From Methylobacteriaceae bacterium (GTDB taxonomy: Bacteria; Pseudomonadota; Alphaproteobacteria; Rhizobiales; Beijerinckiaceae), in the NCBI GenBank assembly GCA_947444195.1, contig CANEZL010000008.1, positions 90,604 through 154,603 of the forward strand: DNA of 64,000 nucleotides. Reading direction: 5' to 3'. Shown piece by piece: positions 49,448-57,799 of this stretch. Under the pieces are notes generated by a model that made no database searches, was not told where the DNA came from, and saw only the letters and a program-made list of their open reading frames with translations. A program made the translations under genes and the position numbers. Every line of letters starts with the position of its first letter. The stretch's first letter is position 1.

Positions 49448-50362
49448 TCAGTAGCGGTCGGGAACGATCATCTCGCGCGGGACCGGGGCGCGGATGTAGT
49501 CGGCATGGCGCACGCGGTCGGGCAGGTTCACGGGCGGGTGGGCGACGTCGCCGTAGGGCACCTGCTCCAGGAAATGGCCGATGCAGTTGAGGCGGGCGCG
49601 GCGCTTGTCCACGGCCTCGACCACCCACCAGGGCGCCTCGGGGATGTGGGTGCGGGCCAGCATGTCCTCCTTGGCGCGGGTGTAGTCCTCCCAGCGGCGG
49701 CGCGATTCCACGTCCATCGGCGAGAGCTTCCACTGCTTCAGCGGATCCTCGATGCGCATGCGGAAGCGCAGGGCCTGCTCGGCATCGGTGATCGAGAACC
49801 AGTACTTCAGCAGCACGATGCCCGAGCGCACCAGCATGCGCTCGAATTCCGGCACGGAGCGGAAGAACTCCTCCACGTCGGATTCCGAGCAGAAGCCCAT
49901 CACCCGCTCGACGCCGGCGCGGTTGTACCAAGAGCGGTCGAACAGCACGATCTCGCCCGCCGCCGGCAGGTGGGCGACGTAGCGCTGGAAGTACCATTGC
50001 GTGCGCTCGCGCTCGCTCGGCGCGGGGAGCGCCGCGACGCGGCAGACGCGGGGGTTGAGGCGCTGGGTGATCCGCTTGATCACGCCGCCCTTGCCGGCCG
50101 AATCGCGGCCCTCGAACAGCACGACGATGCGCAGCCGCTCGTGCTGCACCCAGTCCTGGAGCCGGACGAGCTCGTGCTGGAGGCGCAGCAACTCGCGGAA
50201 ATACTCCTTGCGGCCGAGGCCGCCGGGCTGCGCGCTCTCGGCGTCGAGCCGGTCGAGGCGGTCCTCCTCCAGCTCCTGCTCCAGTTCCTCGTCGTAGCTG
50301 TCGATCAGTTCGCGGCGCATCGCGGCCAGGGCGGACGCGTCCACCATCTCGTGCTCGGACAT
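49448..50362 (-). CDS. ppk2: Polyphosphate kinase 2
   Basis: A 304-residue kinase of the PPK2 superfamily. Walker A is G-R-D-S-A-G-K-G-G (near 88-96), followed by the family blocks T-Q-W-Y-F-Q-R-Y (near 122-129), lid-module L-F-D-R-S-W-Y-N-R-A-G-V-E-R-V-M-G-F, and Y-W-F-S-I-T. The 300-residue length fits the single-domain class that moves phosphate between polyphosphate and nucleoside mono- or diphosphates in the cytosol. An acidic N-terminal helix (about 15-50) precedes the core. It lies near a phosphate transporter and is followed by OprB. Confidence 0.94.
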   Translation of the reverse strand: MSEHEMVDASALAAMRRELIDSYDEELEQELEEDRLDRLDAESAQPGGLGRKEYFRELLRLQHELVRLQDWVQHERLRIVVLFEGRDSAGKGGVIKRITQRLNPRVCRVAALPAPSERERTQWYFQRYVAHLPAAGEIVLFDRSWYNRAGVERVMGFCSESDVEEFFRSVPEFERMLVRSGIVLLKYWFSITDAEQALRFRMRIEDPLKQWKLSPMDVESRRRWEDYTRAKEDMLARTHIPEAPWWVVEAVDKRRARLNCIGHFLEQVPYGDVAHPPVNLPDRVRHADYIRAPVPREMIVPDRY

Positions 50363-50553
50363 GGGTGTGTCTTCCGGATTCCGTTCGGTCGGCCGTTAGC
50401 AGCGCCGCATGACAGATCTGAGAACGTGACGGACCGCGCCTGTGCATGCGGCCCGTGCGCCCGCGCACGCCGCGACGGCCCCGCCCGGGCGCATGAAACA
50501 GTGGCGAAACGGCCGAGCCCTACGGTTCAGGCCTTCGCAATGGAGGCGGCCCG

Positions 50554-50748
50554 ATGTTCCTCGCCCATCTCGTCCGGTGCCTGGCCCTGACGCTCGCCAC
50601 CCTCGGCCTCATCGTGCTGCCGCTGGCGAGCCCGCTCCTCGTCTCCTTCGGCCTCATCCTCGGCGGGGTGCTGACGGCGTGGCAGGCGGCGGCGAGCTTC
50701 GCGAGCCCCGCGGCGGGCCGCGAGGTCGTCTTCCGGCACTATCTCTAG
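50554..50748 (+). CDS. Small hydrophobic membrane protein
   Basis: A 64-residue protein made almost wholly of two hydrophobic segments (about 4-26 and 28-50), with a short polar C-terminus ending F-R-H-Y-L. It looks like a two-helix inner-membrane protein with an N-terminal basic residue. No family known to me. It is divergent from ppk2 (191 bp). The start at 50554 is preceded by GGAGGCGG. Confidence 0.6.
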   Translation: MFLAHLVRCLALTLATLGLIVLPLASPLLVSFGLILGGVLTAWQAAASFASPAAGREVVFRHYL

Positions 50749-50922
50749 GGCCTGTGGGACGGGACCTTCGGTCGAAAGGCCGGACCGGCCTCCTCACGCC
50801 CCGGACTCGTCCCGAAGCGCACCGCCGATCTCCTTCGGGGCCGCCGATGCGGCACATCGGGACGCGGCGAAGACATGGAACAACACCTCGGACAGGCGGT
50901 GAGCGCCGGCCCGAGGCCCCGC

Positions 50923-51372
50923 TCAGCCGCGCCGGTCGAGGATCGGGCAGCCGGCCTCGAAGGGGCCGAGGATCAGGTCGCCCTGGCGGGGATTGTTCAC
51001 GGTGAAGGGCGCGGTCCCCTGCGTGCCGAACATGCCGCGGCCGAATTCTGGCACGAGGATCGGGCTGCCGAAGCGGATGAAGCAGCGGTCGAGCACCGCC
51101 TCGTACTCGAACTCCGCCTCCGCCACGGGCCGGGCGCCCGCCCCCGGCAGCGCGCAGTAGGCCGCGACGTTGAGCCGGCCCGGCCGGTCGAGGCGCAGGG
51201 GAACCGAGCGGCCCGGCATCACGGTCACCGGCGGACCGCCGTCGCGGCTCGCCACGAGCACGTAGCCGGAGCGGTTGTAGACCTGCCGCAGGCAGCCCGC
51301 CCCGGCCTCCTGGACTCCGAGAAGCGCGAGAGCCGCCGCGACGAGGCAGGCGCGTCTGGTCCGGTGCGTCAT
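50923..51372 (-). CDS. Secreted hypothetical protein with cysteines
   Basis: About 149 residues. A signal peptide (M-T-H-R-T-R-R, hydrophobic core about 9-23, cut likely A-G-A before G-C) leads to a mature domain with four Cys, a beta-rich composition (S-G-Y-V-L-V-A-S-R-D, V-T-V-M-P-G-R-S-V-P-L-R) and the end C-P-I-L-D-R-R-G. Disulphide bonding in the periplasm is likely. The family is not known to me. The start at 51372 is chosen for the signal peptide; the frame continues upstream into repeat sequence. Confidence 0.65.
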   Translation of the reverse strand: MTHRTRRACLVAAALALLGVQEAGAGCLRQVYNRSGYVLVASRDGGPPVTVMPGRSVPLRLDRPGRLNVAAYCALPGAGARPVAEAEFEYEAVLDRCFIRFGSPILVPEFGRGMFGTQGTAPFTVNNPRQGDLILGPFEAGCPILDRRG

Positions 51373-51422
51373 CGGTCGAGGGTCCTGGGATAACCGTTGC
51401 GGTACGTGCTCAGGGTCATAGG

Positions 51423-51520
51423 GCACCATGCGAATAAAGGGGAGTCCGGCTTCCCGGGATCGTCGTGCGATCATAACGAGATAGAGCCGGCTGCCGTTTC
51501 CGGGGGAAGGCGGCCGGCGC
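51423..51520. repeat. Two-hairpin intergenic repeat, copy 2
   Basis: It aligns with 40239-40336: GCACCATGCG, TCCGG-CTTC-CCGG and CGTCGTGCGA match hairpin A, then CCGGCTGCC-GTTTCC-GGCGGCCGG stands where copy 1 has CATGCTGCT/AGCAGCATG. Bases differ while pairing is kept. It lies between the secreted protein gene and dinB. Confidence 0.65.
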
Positions 51521-51680
51521 CGGAGGGCGGCATCGGGGCGCCAAGTCCGCGGTGCAAAGTCCGCGGCACGAAGTTCGCCCCGTATCCCGCGCCGGTTCGG
51601 CCCCGTGGGAGCGCGGTGCAGTTTCGCGTGGACGGCGCCGCCCGCACCTTGACGCCCGGCGCCCGCGCGCGCGATCCAGG

Positions 51681-51695
51681 GAACGAAGAGGGAAC
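51681..51695. promoter_or_regulatory. LexA (SOS) box upstream of dinB
   Basis: GAAC-GAAGAGG-GAAC is the complement form of GTTC-N7-GTTC, the direct-repeat LexA site of Alphaproteobacteria. It lies about 91 bp before the dinB start, the expected place for an SOS operator. Confidence 0.75.
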
Positions 51696-51785
51696 CCGCG
51701 GGCGGCGGAGCCGCGAGGCGACGGGCCGCCCCATCGACGGAGACGCGACGTCCCCGGGGATCCGGCGGATGCCCGAGGCGCCAGG

Positions 51786-52871
51786 ATGACCACGGAACCC
51801 GGCCCTTTGCGCAAGATCATCCATATCGACATGGACGCGTTCTACGCCTCCGTCGAGCAGCGCGACGACCCGGCCCTGCGCGGCCTGCCCATCGCGGTCG
51901 GCGGCGCCCGCGCCCGCGGCGTGGTGGCGGCGGCGAGCTACGAGGCGCGGCGCTTCGGCGTGCGCTCGGCCATGCCCGCGGTGACGGCGCGCCGGCTCTG
52001 CCCGGACCTCGTCTTCGTGAAGCCGCGCTTCGACGTCTACGCGGCGGTCTCCGAGGAGATCCGCACCGTCTTCGCCGAGCACAGCCGGGTGATCGAGCCG
52101 GTCTCCCTCGACGAGGCCTATCTCGACGTGACCGAGAACCTGCAGAACCTGCCGAGCGCCACGGCGGTGGCGCGGGCGATCCGGGCCGAGATTCTGGCGC
52201 GCACCGGCCTCGTGGCCTCGGCGGGCGTCTCCTACAACAAGTTCCTCGCCAAGGTCGCCTCGGACTACCGCAAGCCCGACGCCCTCTACGTGATCACCCC
52301 GGCCATGGGGCCGCGCTTCGTCGAGGACCTGCCCATCGGCCGCTTCCACGGGGTCGGCCCGAAGACCGAGGCGCGCATGCGGGCGCTCGGCATCGAGACC
52401 GGCCGCGACCTCCGCGACCGCCCGCTGGAGGATCTGATGGCGCGCTTCGGCACGGCCGGCACCTACTATCACGGCGTCGCCCGCGGCATCGACGAGCGGC
52501 CCGTGCGGGCGCATCGGATCCGCAAGTCCATCGGCGCCGAGACCACCTTCGCCGACGACGTCTCCGATTTCGAGACCCTGGCCGCGCGGCTCGGGCCGCT
52601 CCTCGACCGGGTCTGGCAGGCGAGCCGCGCCCGCGACCTCCGCGGCCGCACGGTGACGCTGAAGCTCAAGTTCTCCGATTTCGCCCAGATGACCCGCGCC
52701 CGCTCGCAGGCCGACTGCGTCGCCGACCGGGAGGGCTTCGAGCGCCTCGCCCTCGGCCTGCTGCGCGAGGCGCTGCCGCTCCGGCGCAGCGCCCGCCTCG
52801 TGGGGATCAGCCTGTCCGGCCTGGACACCGGCACCGGGACGGCCCCCGTCCAGCTCGCCCTCGCGGTCTGA
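51786..52871 (+). CDS. dinB: DNA polymerase IV (Y-family translesion polymerase)
   Basis: A 361-residue lesion-bypass polymerase. It shows D-M-D-A-F-Y-A-S-V-E (near 15-24) with the first metal Asp, S-L-D-E-A-Y-L-D-V-T (near 112-121) with the second Asp/Glu pair, S-Y-N-K-F-L-A-K-V-A-S (near 155), the helix-hairpin-helix V-G-P-K-T-E, and the little-finger domain (about 245-355). The tail ends without a clear beta-clamp pentapeptide of the Q-L-x-L-F type; Q-L-A-L-A at the very end is a weak candidate. The ATG at 51786 precedes the catalytic motif directly. A LexA box upstream predicts SOS induction. Confidence 0.95.
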   Translation: MTTEPGPLRKIIHIDMDAFYASVEQRDDPALRGLPIAVGGARARGVVAAASYEARRFGVRSAMPAVTARRLCPDLVFVKPRFDVYAAVSEEIRTVFAEHSRVIEPVSLDEAYLDVTENLQNLPSATAVARAIRAEILARTGLVASAGVSYNKFLAKVASDYRKPDALYVITPAMGPRFVEDLPIGRFHGVGPKTEARMRALGIETGRDLRDRPLEDLMARFGTAGTYYHGVARGIDERPVRAHRIRKSIGAETTFADDVSDFETLAARLGPLLDRVWQASRARDLRGRTVTLKLKFSDFAQMTRARSQADCVADREGFERLALGLLREALPLRRSARLVGISLSGLDTGTGTAPVQLALAV

Positions 52872-52906
52872 TACGGGCACCGCTCGATCCGAGCGGTGCC
52901 CGTATC
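52870..52906 (+). terminator. Perfect 17-bp hairpin overlapping the dinB stop
   Basis: A stem of 17 perfect pairs (GATACGGGCACCGCTCG and its complement) with a 3-nt loop begins inside the dinB stop codon. No T-run follows. It is the likely terminator. Confidence 0.75.
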
Positions 52907-53002
52907 AGCGAGCCTGCGCGGCACCTGAGCGAAGCCCGTCTCCGCCATCTCGAAGGGATCGACCGGAGACGGTACGAGACCGCACCCTGTCCCGGGATGG
53001 CG

Positions 53003-53245
53003 CTACCCCGCCCGGTACCGATCGGCCTCGGTGATCTCGCTGGCATCGCCCAGCAGGCGGCGGCCGGAGGCGATCACCTGCAGGGCCTCGCGGCTGCCGC
53101 CCTCGGCGCGGGCGACCGCTTCGAGATCGCGCAGATAGGCCCGCACGGGCGCGCGGGCCGCCTCGCCGCGCCCGAGGATGGGTGCGACCCGGCGCGTCAC
53201 CTGATCGGTGACCGAGACCCAGAACAGCGCCGTCGCGTCCGTCAT
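53003..53245 (-). CDS. Hypothetical 80-residue protein
   Basis: A small soluble, mainly helical protein beginning M-T-D-A-T-A-L-F-W and ending D-R-Y-R-A-G. It has no signal peptide, membrane segment or cysteine. It stands alone between dinB and the DUF3750-type gene, on the strand opposite to dinB. I recognise no family; support is a clean start, plausible amino-acid composition and lack of a rival frame. Confidence 0.5.
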   Translation of the reverse strand: MTDATALFWVSVTDQVTRRVAPILGRGEAARAPVRAYLRDLEAVARAEGGSREALQVIASGRRLLGDASEITEADRYRAG

Positions 53246-53341
53246 CGCGTTCTCCGTGTGCGTCGCGAGCCAGTCTCCACGGGCCCCGCGGGACGGGCAT
53301 TCACACAGGTTGACGGAACGGCGGCCTCCCGCATTCCGGGC

Positions 53342-54070
53342 TCAGATGCCGATGCGCCCGATCGCCGGGAGCTTGAGGCCCGGACGGCGCAGATCGAGGC
53401 CCGCCACCGCGCCGAGCAGGTTCACCTCGACGCCCTCGATCCAGCCCAGCGTCAGCCCGAGATAGCCGCCGAGATTGAGCCGGAACCCGGTTCCGGACGG
53501 GGTCCGGCCGAACCAGCGCCCGTCGTAGGGAAAGTCCTTGCCGATGGCGGTGGCGGGCAGGCTCGTGCGGATCTCCGGCACCGCCGCCATGACGGCCGCC
53601 ACGAAGGTGTTGGAGTTCGGTCCCGGCCAGACGGTGTAGTCCCCGGGCTCGGCGTAGCGGTAGCGGGCGATCACGGCTCGGATCCGCGGGATCATCGCCG
53701 CCGCCTCGGCGCCGTCGGCGGCGAAGACGGTCTCGGGCAGGCTGCCGAACCAGCGCCCGTCCGGCACGAACCGGTCGACCCAGATCGGGCGGCCCCAGGC
53801 CGTGTAGTCGAACCGGCTGTAGGCCGAGGCGTTCGCCTCCTTGACGACGATCCAGCTGTGCGTAGCGAAGATGCCGCGCCAGCTCACCGTGCGCGCGGAG
53901 AGGATGCGCACCACCGCCTCCGGGTGCCGCGCGGCATCGAGAAGCAGCCCGGCGCTCGACCGGTCGGCCGAGCGCCAGTCGCCACGGTCGCGGCCGGCAT
54001 AGAGCAGGGCCGAGACGGCGATCGGCGCGATGAACAGGAGCAGGACGGCGAGGAGGAGAAGCCTGAGCAC
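53342..54070 (-). CDS. DUF3750-like membrane-anchored protein
   Basis: A 242-residue protein. An N-terminal hydrophobic stretch (about 2-22) serves as signal anchor, followed by a domain with S-W-R-G-I-F-A-T-H-S-W-I-V-V-K (about 62-76), Y-T-V-W-P-G-P-N-S-N-T-F-V (near 148-160, with the N-T-F often kept) and D-F-P-Y-D-G-R-W-F. This matches the DUF3750 type, found widely in proteobacteria with unknown function. The H...N-T pattern recalls papain-like NlpC/LRAT folds, but the catalytic assignment is unsure. It starts with GTG at 54070. 179 bp separate it from the acyl-CoA synthetase. Confidence 0.75.
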   Translation of the reverse strand: MLRLLLLAVLLLFIAPIAVSALLYAGRDRGDWRSADRSSAGLLLDAARHPEAVVRILSARTVSWRGIFATHSWIVVKEANASAYSRFDYTAWGRPIWVDRFVPDGRWFGSLPETVFAADGAEAAAMIPRIRAVIARYRYAEPGDYTVWPGPNSNTFVAAVMAAVPEIRTSLPATAIGKDFPYDGRWFGRTPSGTGFRLNLGGYLGLTLGWIEGVEVNLLGAVAGLDLRRPGLKLPAIGRIGI

Positions 54071-54249
54071 GGGACCGGTCGGGTGTGGGAAGGTGCCCTT
54101 CGATATGGGAGCTTGGCCCGTGCTCCGCGAGGTTCTGACGGCTTCGCGATCCCTGACGAATCCGGGGAGAGGGCAGCGCCCCGGTCCCGCCGGTCCGCTG
54201 CGGTAGGCGCGACCCGCTCGGCGCCCGCCCTCCGCCCGCAGGGGCCCGA

Positions 54250-55974
54250 TCACTCCCGCGGGCGCTCGCCCTCGTGGCGCAGTTCGGGGAAGTCCGACTG
54301 GGTGAAGGCCTGGCCGCGATAGGGGTCGTCCAGGCGCCCCTCGTGCTCCAGGCGGCGCAGCTGCACCCGGCGGATCTTGCCGGAGATGGTCTTCGGCAGT
54401 TCGGTAACGAATTCCAGGCCGCGCAGGCGCTTGAAGGAGGCGAGCCGTCCGTTGGTGAAGCGGAAGATGTCGAGGGCGGTCTGCGCGTCGGGCTCGGCGC
54501 TGCCGACCAGGGAGACGTAGGCCTTGGGCACCGTGTGGCGGATCGCGTCGGGGGCCGGCACCACCGCGGCCTCGGCCACCGCCGGATGCTCGATGAGCAC
54601 GCTCTCCAGCTCGAACGGGCTGATGCGGTAGCCCGAGGACTTGAAGACGTCGTCGGCCCGGCCGACGAAGGTGAGGCGGCCCAGATCGTCGAGGAAGGCG
54701 ACGTCGCCGCTGCGGTAGAGGTCGCCCGCGGCCCCCGAGAGGCGCCCGGTGCCGTCGTCGTAGCCCTGCATCAGCCCGGCCGGGCGCTCGCCGGCGAGAT
54801 CGAGGCAGACCTCGCCCTCGCTGGCGGGCGCGCCGTCGTGGTCGAGGACGCGGATGCGGTAGCCGGGCAGCGGCCGGCCCATGGAGCCCGGCTCCACCGC
54901 CTGGCCCGGGGTGTTGGCGACGAGCGCCGTGGTCTCGGTCTGGCCGTAGCCGTCGCGGATGGTCAGGCCCCAGGCCTCGGCCACGCGCTCGATCACCTCC
55001 GGGTTCAGGGGCTCGCCCGCCGCGCAGACCTCGCGCAGCGCGAGCTTCGGCGCGGCGAGATCCTCCTGGATGACGAGGCGCCAGACGGTGGGCGGCGCGC
55101 ACAGGGTGGTGACGCCGCAGCGCTCCAGCACGCCGAGAAGCGCCCGGGCGCTGAACGGCGCCTGGTTCGCCACGAAGATCGTCGCCCCCGCGTTCCAGGG
55201 GGCGAAGAACGAGGACCAGGCGTGCTTGGCCCAGCCCGGCGAGGAGACGTTGCAGTGGACGTCGCCGGGCTGCAGCCCCAGCCAGTACATGGTGGAGAGC
55301 GCGCCCACCGGATAGGAGCGGTGGCTGTGGCGCACGAGCTTCGGCTTCGCCGTGGTGCCCGAGGTGAAGTAGAGCAGGAGCGGATCCTCCGCCCCCGTCG
55401 CCCCGTCCGGCGTGAAGGCCTCGGGCGCCGCGAAGGCCGCGTCGTAGGCGTGCCAGCCGGGCACGGCCGGCCCCGTCACCACCTTCGTCACGCCCTCCGT
55501 GGACAGGCCCGCGAAGCGCGCGACCTGCTCGGGGCCGGCCACGATCATGCGGGCGCGCCCGCGCTCCAGCCGGTCGGCGAGCTCGTCGCCGGTGAGCAGG
55601 GTGGTCGCGGGGATGACCACCGCGCCGAGCTTCATCGCCGCCAGCATGGTCTCCCACAGGGCCGGCACGTTGCCGAGCAGGAGCAGGAGATGGTCGCCGC
55701 GCCTCAGCCCCAGACCGCGCAGGTGGTTGGCGACCTGGTTCGAGCGCCGGCTCATCTCCGCGAAGGTGAAGCGGGTCTCGTGCCCCCCCGCCGCGTCGAC
55801 GATCCAGAGGGCCGCGCGGTCGCGGCTCTCCGGCGCGGCGGCGAGGTCGACGTCGAACCAGTCCAGCGCCCAGTTGAACGGCACCGGATCCGGCCAGCGG
55901 AAACCCTGGACCGCGGCCTCGTAGTCGGTGCGGTGGGCGAGCAGCAGGTCTCTCGCCTCGCGGAAGCTCGGCAT
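54250..55974 (-). CDS. Acyl-CoA synthetase (AMP-forming)
   Basis: A 574-residue ANL-superfamily ligase. The ATP motif Y-F-T-S-G-T-T-A-K-P-K (near 140-150), the aromatic/acceptor motif Y-G-Q-T-E-T (near 335), the hinge region with D-V-F-K-S-S-G-Y-R-I-S-P-F-E-L-E (near 455-470) and the C-terminal Lys in P-K-T-I-S-G-K-I-R-R (near 545) are all seen. The length and the N-F-A-x-D-W-F-D start match medium-chain or benzoate-type CoA ligases (Acs/ACSM). It is the last gene of the valine-degradation cluster, 61 bp after the enoyl-CoA hydratase, so a branched-chain acid substrate such as isobutyrate is an inference. Confidence 0.88.
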   Translation of the reverse strand: MPSFREARDLLLAHRTDYEAAVQGFRWPDPVPFNWALDWFDVDLAAAPESRDRAALWIVDAAGGHETRFTFAEMSRRSNQVANHLRGLGLRRGDHLLLLLGNVPALWETMLAAMKLGAVVIPATTLLTGDELADRLERGRARMIVAGPEQVARFAGLSTEGVTKVVTGPAVPGWHAYDAAFAAPEAFTPDGATGAEDPLLLYFTSGTTAKPKLVRHSHRSYPVGALSTMYWLGLQPGDVHCNVSSPGWAKHAWSSFFAPWNAGATIFVANQAPFSARALLGVLERCGVTTLCAPPTVWRLVIQEDLAAPKLALREVCAAGEPLNPEVIERVAEAWGLTIRDGYGQTETTALVANTPGQAVEPGSMGRPLPGYRIRVLDHDGAPASEGEVCLDLAGERPAGLMQGYDDGTGRLSGAAGDLYRSGDVAFLDDLGRLTFVGRADDVFKSSGYRISPFELESVLIEHPAVAEAAVVPAPDAIRHTVPKAYVSLVGSAEPDAQTALDIFRFTNGRLASFKRLRGLEFVTELPKTISGKIRRVQLRRLEHEGRLDDPYRGQAFTQSDFPELRHEGERPRE

Positions 55975-56035
55975 CGGCTTGTCCCCTCCCGTCGTCCTCG
56001 TGCTGGTCCCGCGGCTCCCTTCGACGGGAGCCGCC

Positions 56036-56809
56036 CTATCCGTGCTGGAACTTGGCCGGCCGCTTCTCCACGAAGGCGGCCATGCCCTCCTTCTGGTCCT
56101 GCGTCGCGAAGGTCGCGTGGAAGACCCGGCGCTCGAAGCGCAGGCCCTCCGCGAGCGTGGTCTCGTAGGCGCGGTTGACCGCCTCCTTGTTCATCATCGC
56201 GATGGGCAGGGACATGGAGGCCACCGTCTCGGCGGTCTTCATGGCCTCGTCGAGCAGGCTGTCGGCGGGCACCACGCGGGAGACCAGCCCCGAGCGCTCC
56301 GCCTCGGCCGCGTCCATGTTGCGGCCGGTCAGGCACATCTCCATCGCCTTCGACTTGCCGACGAAGCGGGTGAGGCGCTGGCTGCCGCCGATGCCCGGCA
56401 TCACGCCGAGCTTGATCTCGGGCTGGCCGAACACGGCCGTGTCGGCGGCCAGGATGAAGTCGCACATCATCGCGAGTTCGCAGCCGCCGCCGAGCGCGTA
56501 GCCCGCCACCGCCGCGATGATCGGCGTGCGCACGGCCGTGAAGCGCTCCCAGTCGCCGAAGCGGTCCCCCGCATACATCTCGGCATAGGTCGCCGCCTGC
56601 ATCTCCTTGATGTCGGCGCCCGCCGCGAAGGCCCGGGCCGAGCCGGTGAGCACGATGCAGCCGATCTCCGGATCGGCATCGGCCGCGGTCACGGCGTCGA
56701 TCACCTCGGCCGTCAGTTGCCGGTTGATGGCGTTCAGCGCCTTCGGCCGGTTGAGGGTGATGAGGAGGACGCGTCCGCGCCGCTCTGTGAGGATCGTCTC
56801 GTAGTCCAT
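56036..56809 (-). CDS. Enoyl-CoA hydratase
   Basis: A 257-residue crotonase-fold enzyme. The first oxyanion-hole segment [10 protein letters not shown] (near 62-71) and the catalytic pair E-x(19)-E around G-G-G-C-E-L-A-M and the N-D-F-A-like F-G-Q-P-E-I-K-L-G (with the Glu near 134) are present, as in active hydratases. In the valine pathway it hydrates methacrylyl-CoA to 3-hydroxyisobutyryl-CoA. The ATG at 56809 has AGGGGGA before it. Gaps to the mmsB gene (25 bp) and to the acyl-CoA synthetase gene (61 bp) indicate one operon. Confidence 0.93.
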   Translation of the reverse strand: MDYETILTERRGRVLLITLNRPKALNAINRQLTAEVIDAVTAADADPEIGCIVLTGSARAFAAGADIKEMQAATYAEMYAGDRFGDWERFTAVRTPIIAAVAGYALGGGCELAMMCDFILAADTAVFGQPEIKLGVMPGIGGSQRLTRFVGKSKAMEMCLTGRNMDAAEAERSGLVSRVVPADSLLDEAMKTAETVASMSLPIAMMNKEAVNRAYETTLAEGLRFERRVFHATFATQDQKEGMAAFVEKRPAKFQHG

Positions 56810-56834
56810 CGTTCCCCCTTCCAACGCGCGCGCC

Positions 56835-57752
56835 TCACGCCGAGGCGGCCGTCTCCTCGGCGGCGGGCGCTTCGCCGCCGCGCAGCATACGGATGATGCC
56901 GGAAAAGTCCTCGCCGCCGTGGCCCAGCGCCTCGAACAGCGCGTAGAGCTGCGCCGCCTCGGCGCCGAGCGGCGTCGCCGCCCCCGCCGTCGCGGCGGCG
57001 CTCTGCGCGAGGCGCAGGTCCTTCAGCATCAGGCTCGCGGCGAAGCCCGGCCGGTAGCCGTTGTTGGCGGGCGAGGCCGGCACCGGGCCCGGCACCGGGC
57101 AGTAGCTCGTCAGCGACCAGCACTGGCCGGAGGAGACGGAGGCCACGTCGAACAGGGCCTGGCGCGAGAGGCCGAGCTTCTCGCCGAGGGCGAAGGCCTC
57201 GCAGACCCCGATCATCGAGATGCCGAGGATCATGTTGTTGCAGATCTTGGCGGCCTGACCGGCGCCGGCCGCGCCGCAATGGAACACGGACTTGCCCATC
57301 GCCTTCAGGAGCGGCTCGGCGCGGGAGAACGCCTCCGCGGTGCCGCCGGCCATGAAGGTGAGGGTGCCGGCCCGCGCACCCCCGGTGCCGCCGGAGACCG
57401 GCGCGTCGATGGCCGGGCAGCCGCGCGCCTCGGCGAGCGCGTGGGCCCGGCGGGCGCTCTGCACGTCGACGGTGGAGGAATCGATGAGGAGCGTGCCCGC
57501 GGGCACGCGCTCGCAGAGCGCGGTCCAGACCTCGACCACGTGCCGGCCCGCGGGCAGCATCGTCACCACCACGTCGGCGCCGTCCGCGGCCTCCAGGGCG
57601 GACCCCGCCACGGCGATGCCGGCCCCGCGCGCCGCGTCGAGGGAGGCGGCGACGAGGTCGAAGCCGCGGACCGTGTGGCCGGCCTTGGCGAGGTTGGCCG
57701 CCATCGGCCCGCCCATGTTGCCGAGCCCGATGAAACCGATGGTCTGTGCCAC
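56835..57752 (-). CDS. mmsB: 3-hydroxyisobutyrate dehydrogenase
   Basis: A 305-residue beta-hydroxyacid dehydrogenase. The N-terminal Rossmann motif [12 protein letters not shown] (near 6-17), substrate-binding [11 protein letters not shown] (near 120-130), catalytic Lys in G-Q-A-A-K-I-C-N-N (near 172) and the K-D-L-R-L-A segment (near 240) are all in place. It oxidises 3-hydroxyisobutyrate to methylmalonate semialdehyde with NAD+. The start is a GTG at 57752 preceded by AGGGAGG; an ATG is not available at the usual position. It sits between the hydrolase and hydratase genes. Confidence 0.94.
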   Translation of the reverse strand: MAQTIGFIGLGNMGGPMAANLAKAGHTVRGFDLVAASLDAARGAGIAVAGSALEAADGADVVVTMLPAGRHVVEVWTALCERVPAGTLLIDSSTVDVQSARRAHALAEARGCPAIDAPVSGGTGGARAGTLTFMAGGTAEAFSRAEPLLKAMGKSVFHCGAAGAGQAAKICNNMILGISMIGVCEAFALGEKLGLSRQALFDVASVSSGQCWSLTSYCPVPGPVPASPANNGYRPGFAASLMLKDLRLAQSAAATAGAATPLGAEAAQLYALFEALGHGGEDFSGIIRMLRGGEAPAAEETAASA

Positions 57753-57799
57753 GCGACGCCTCCCTGTTCTCGTCTCGGGCGCTCGCCGCCCGTCCTGTA

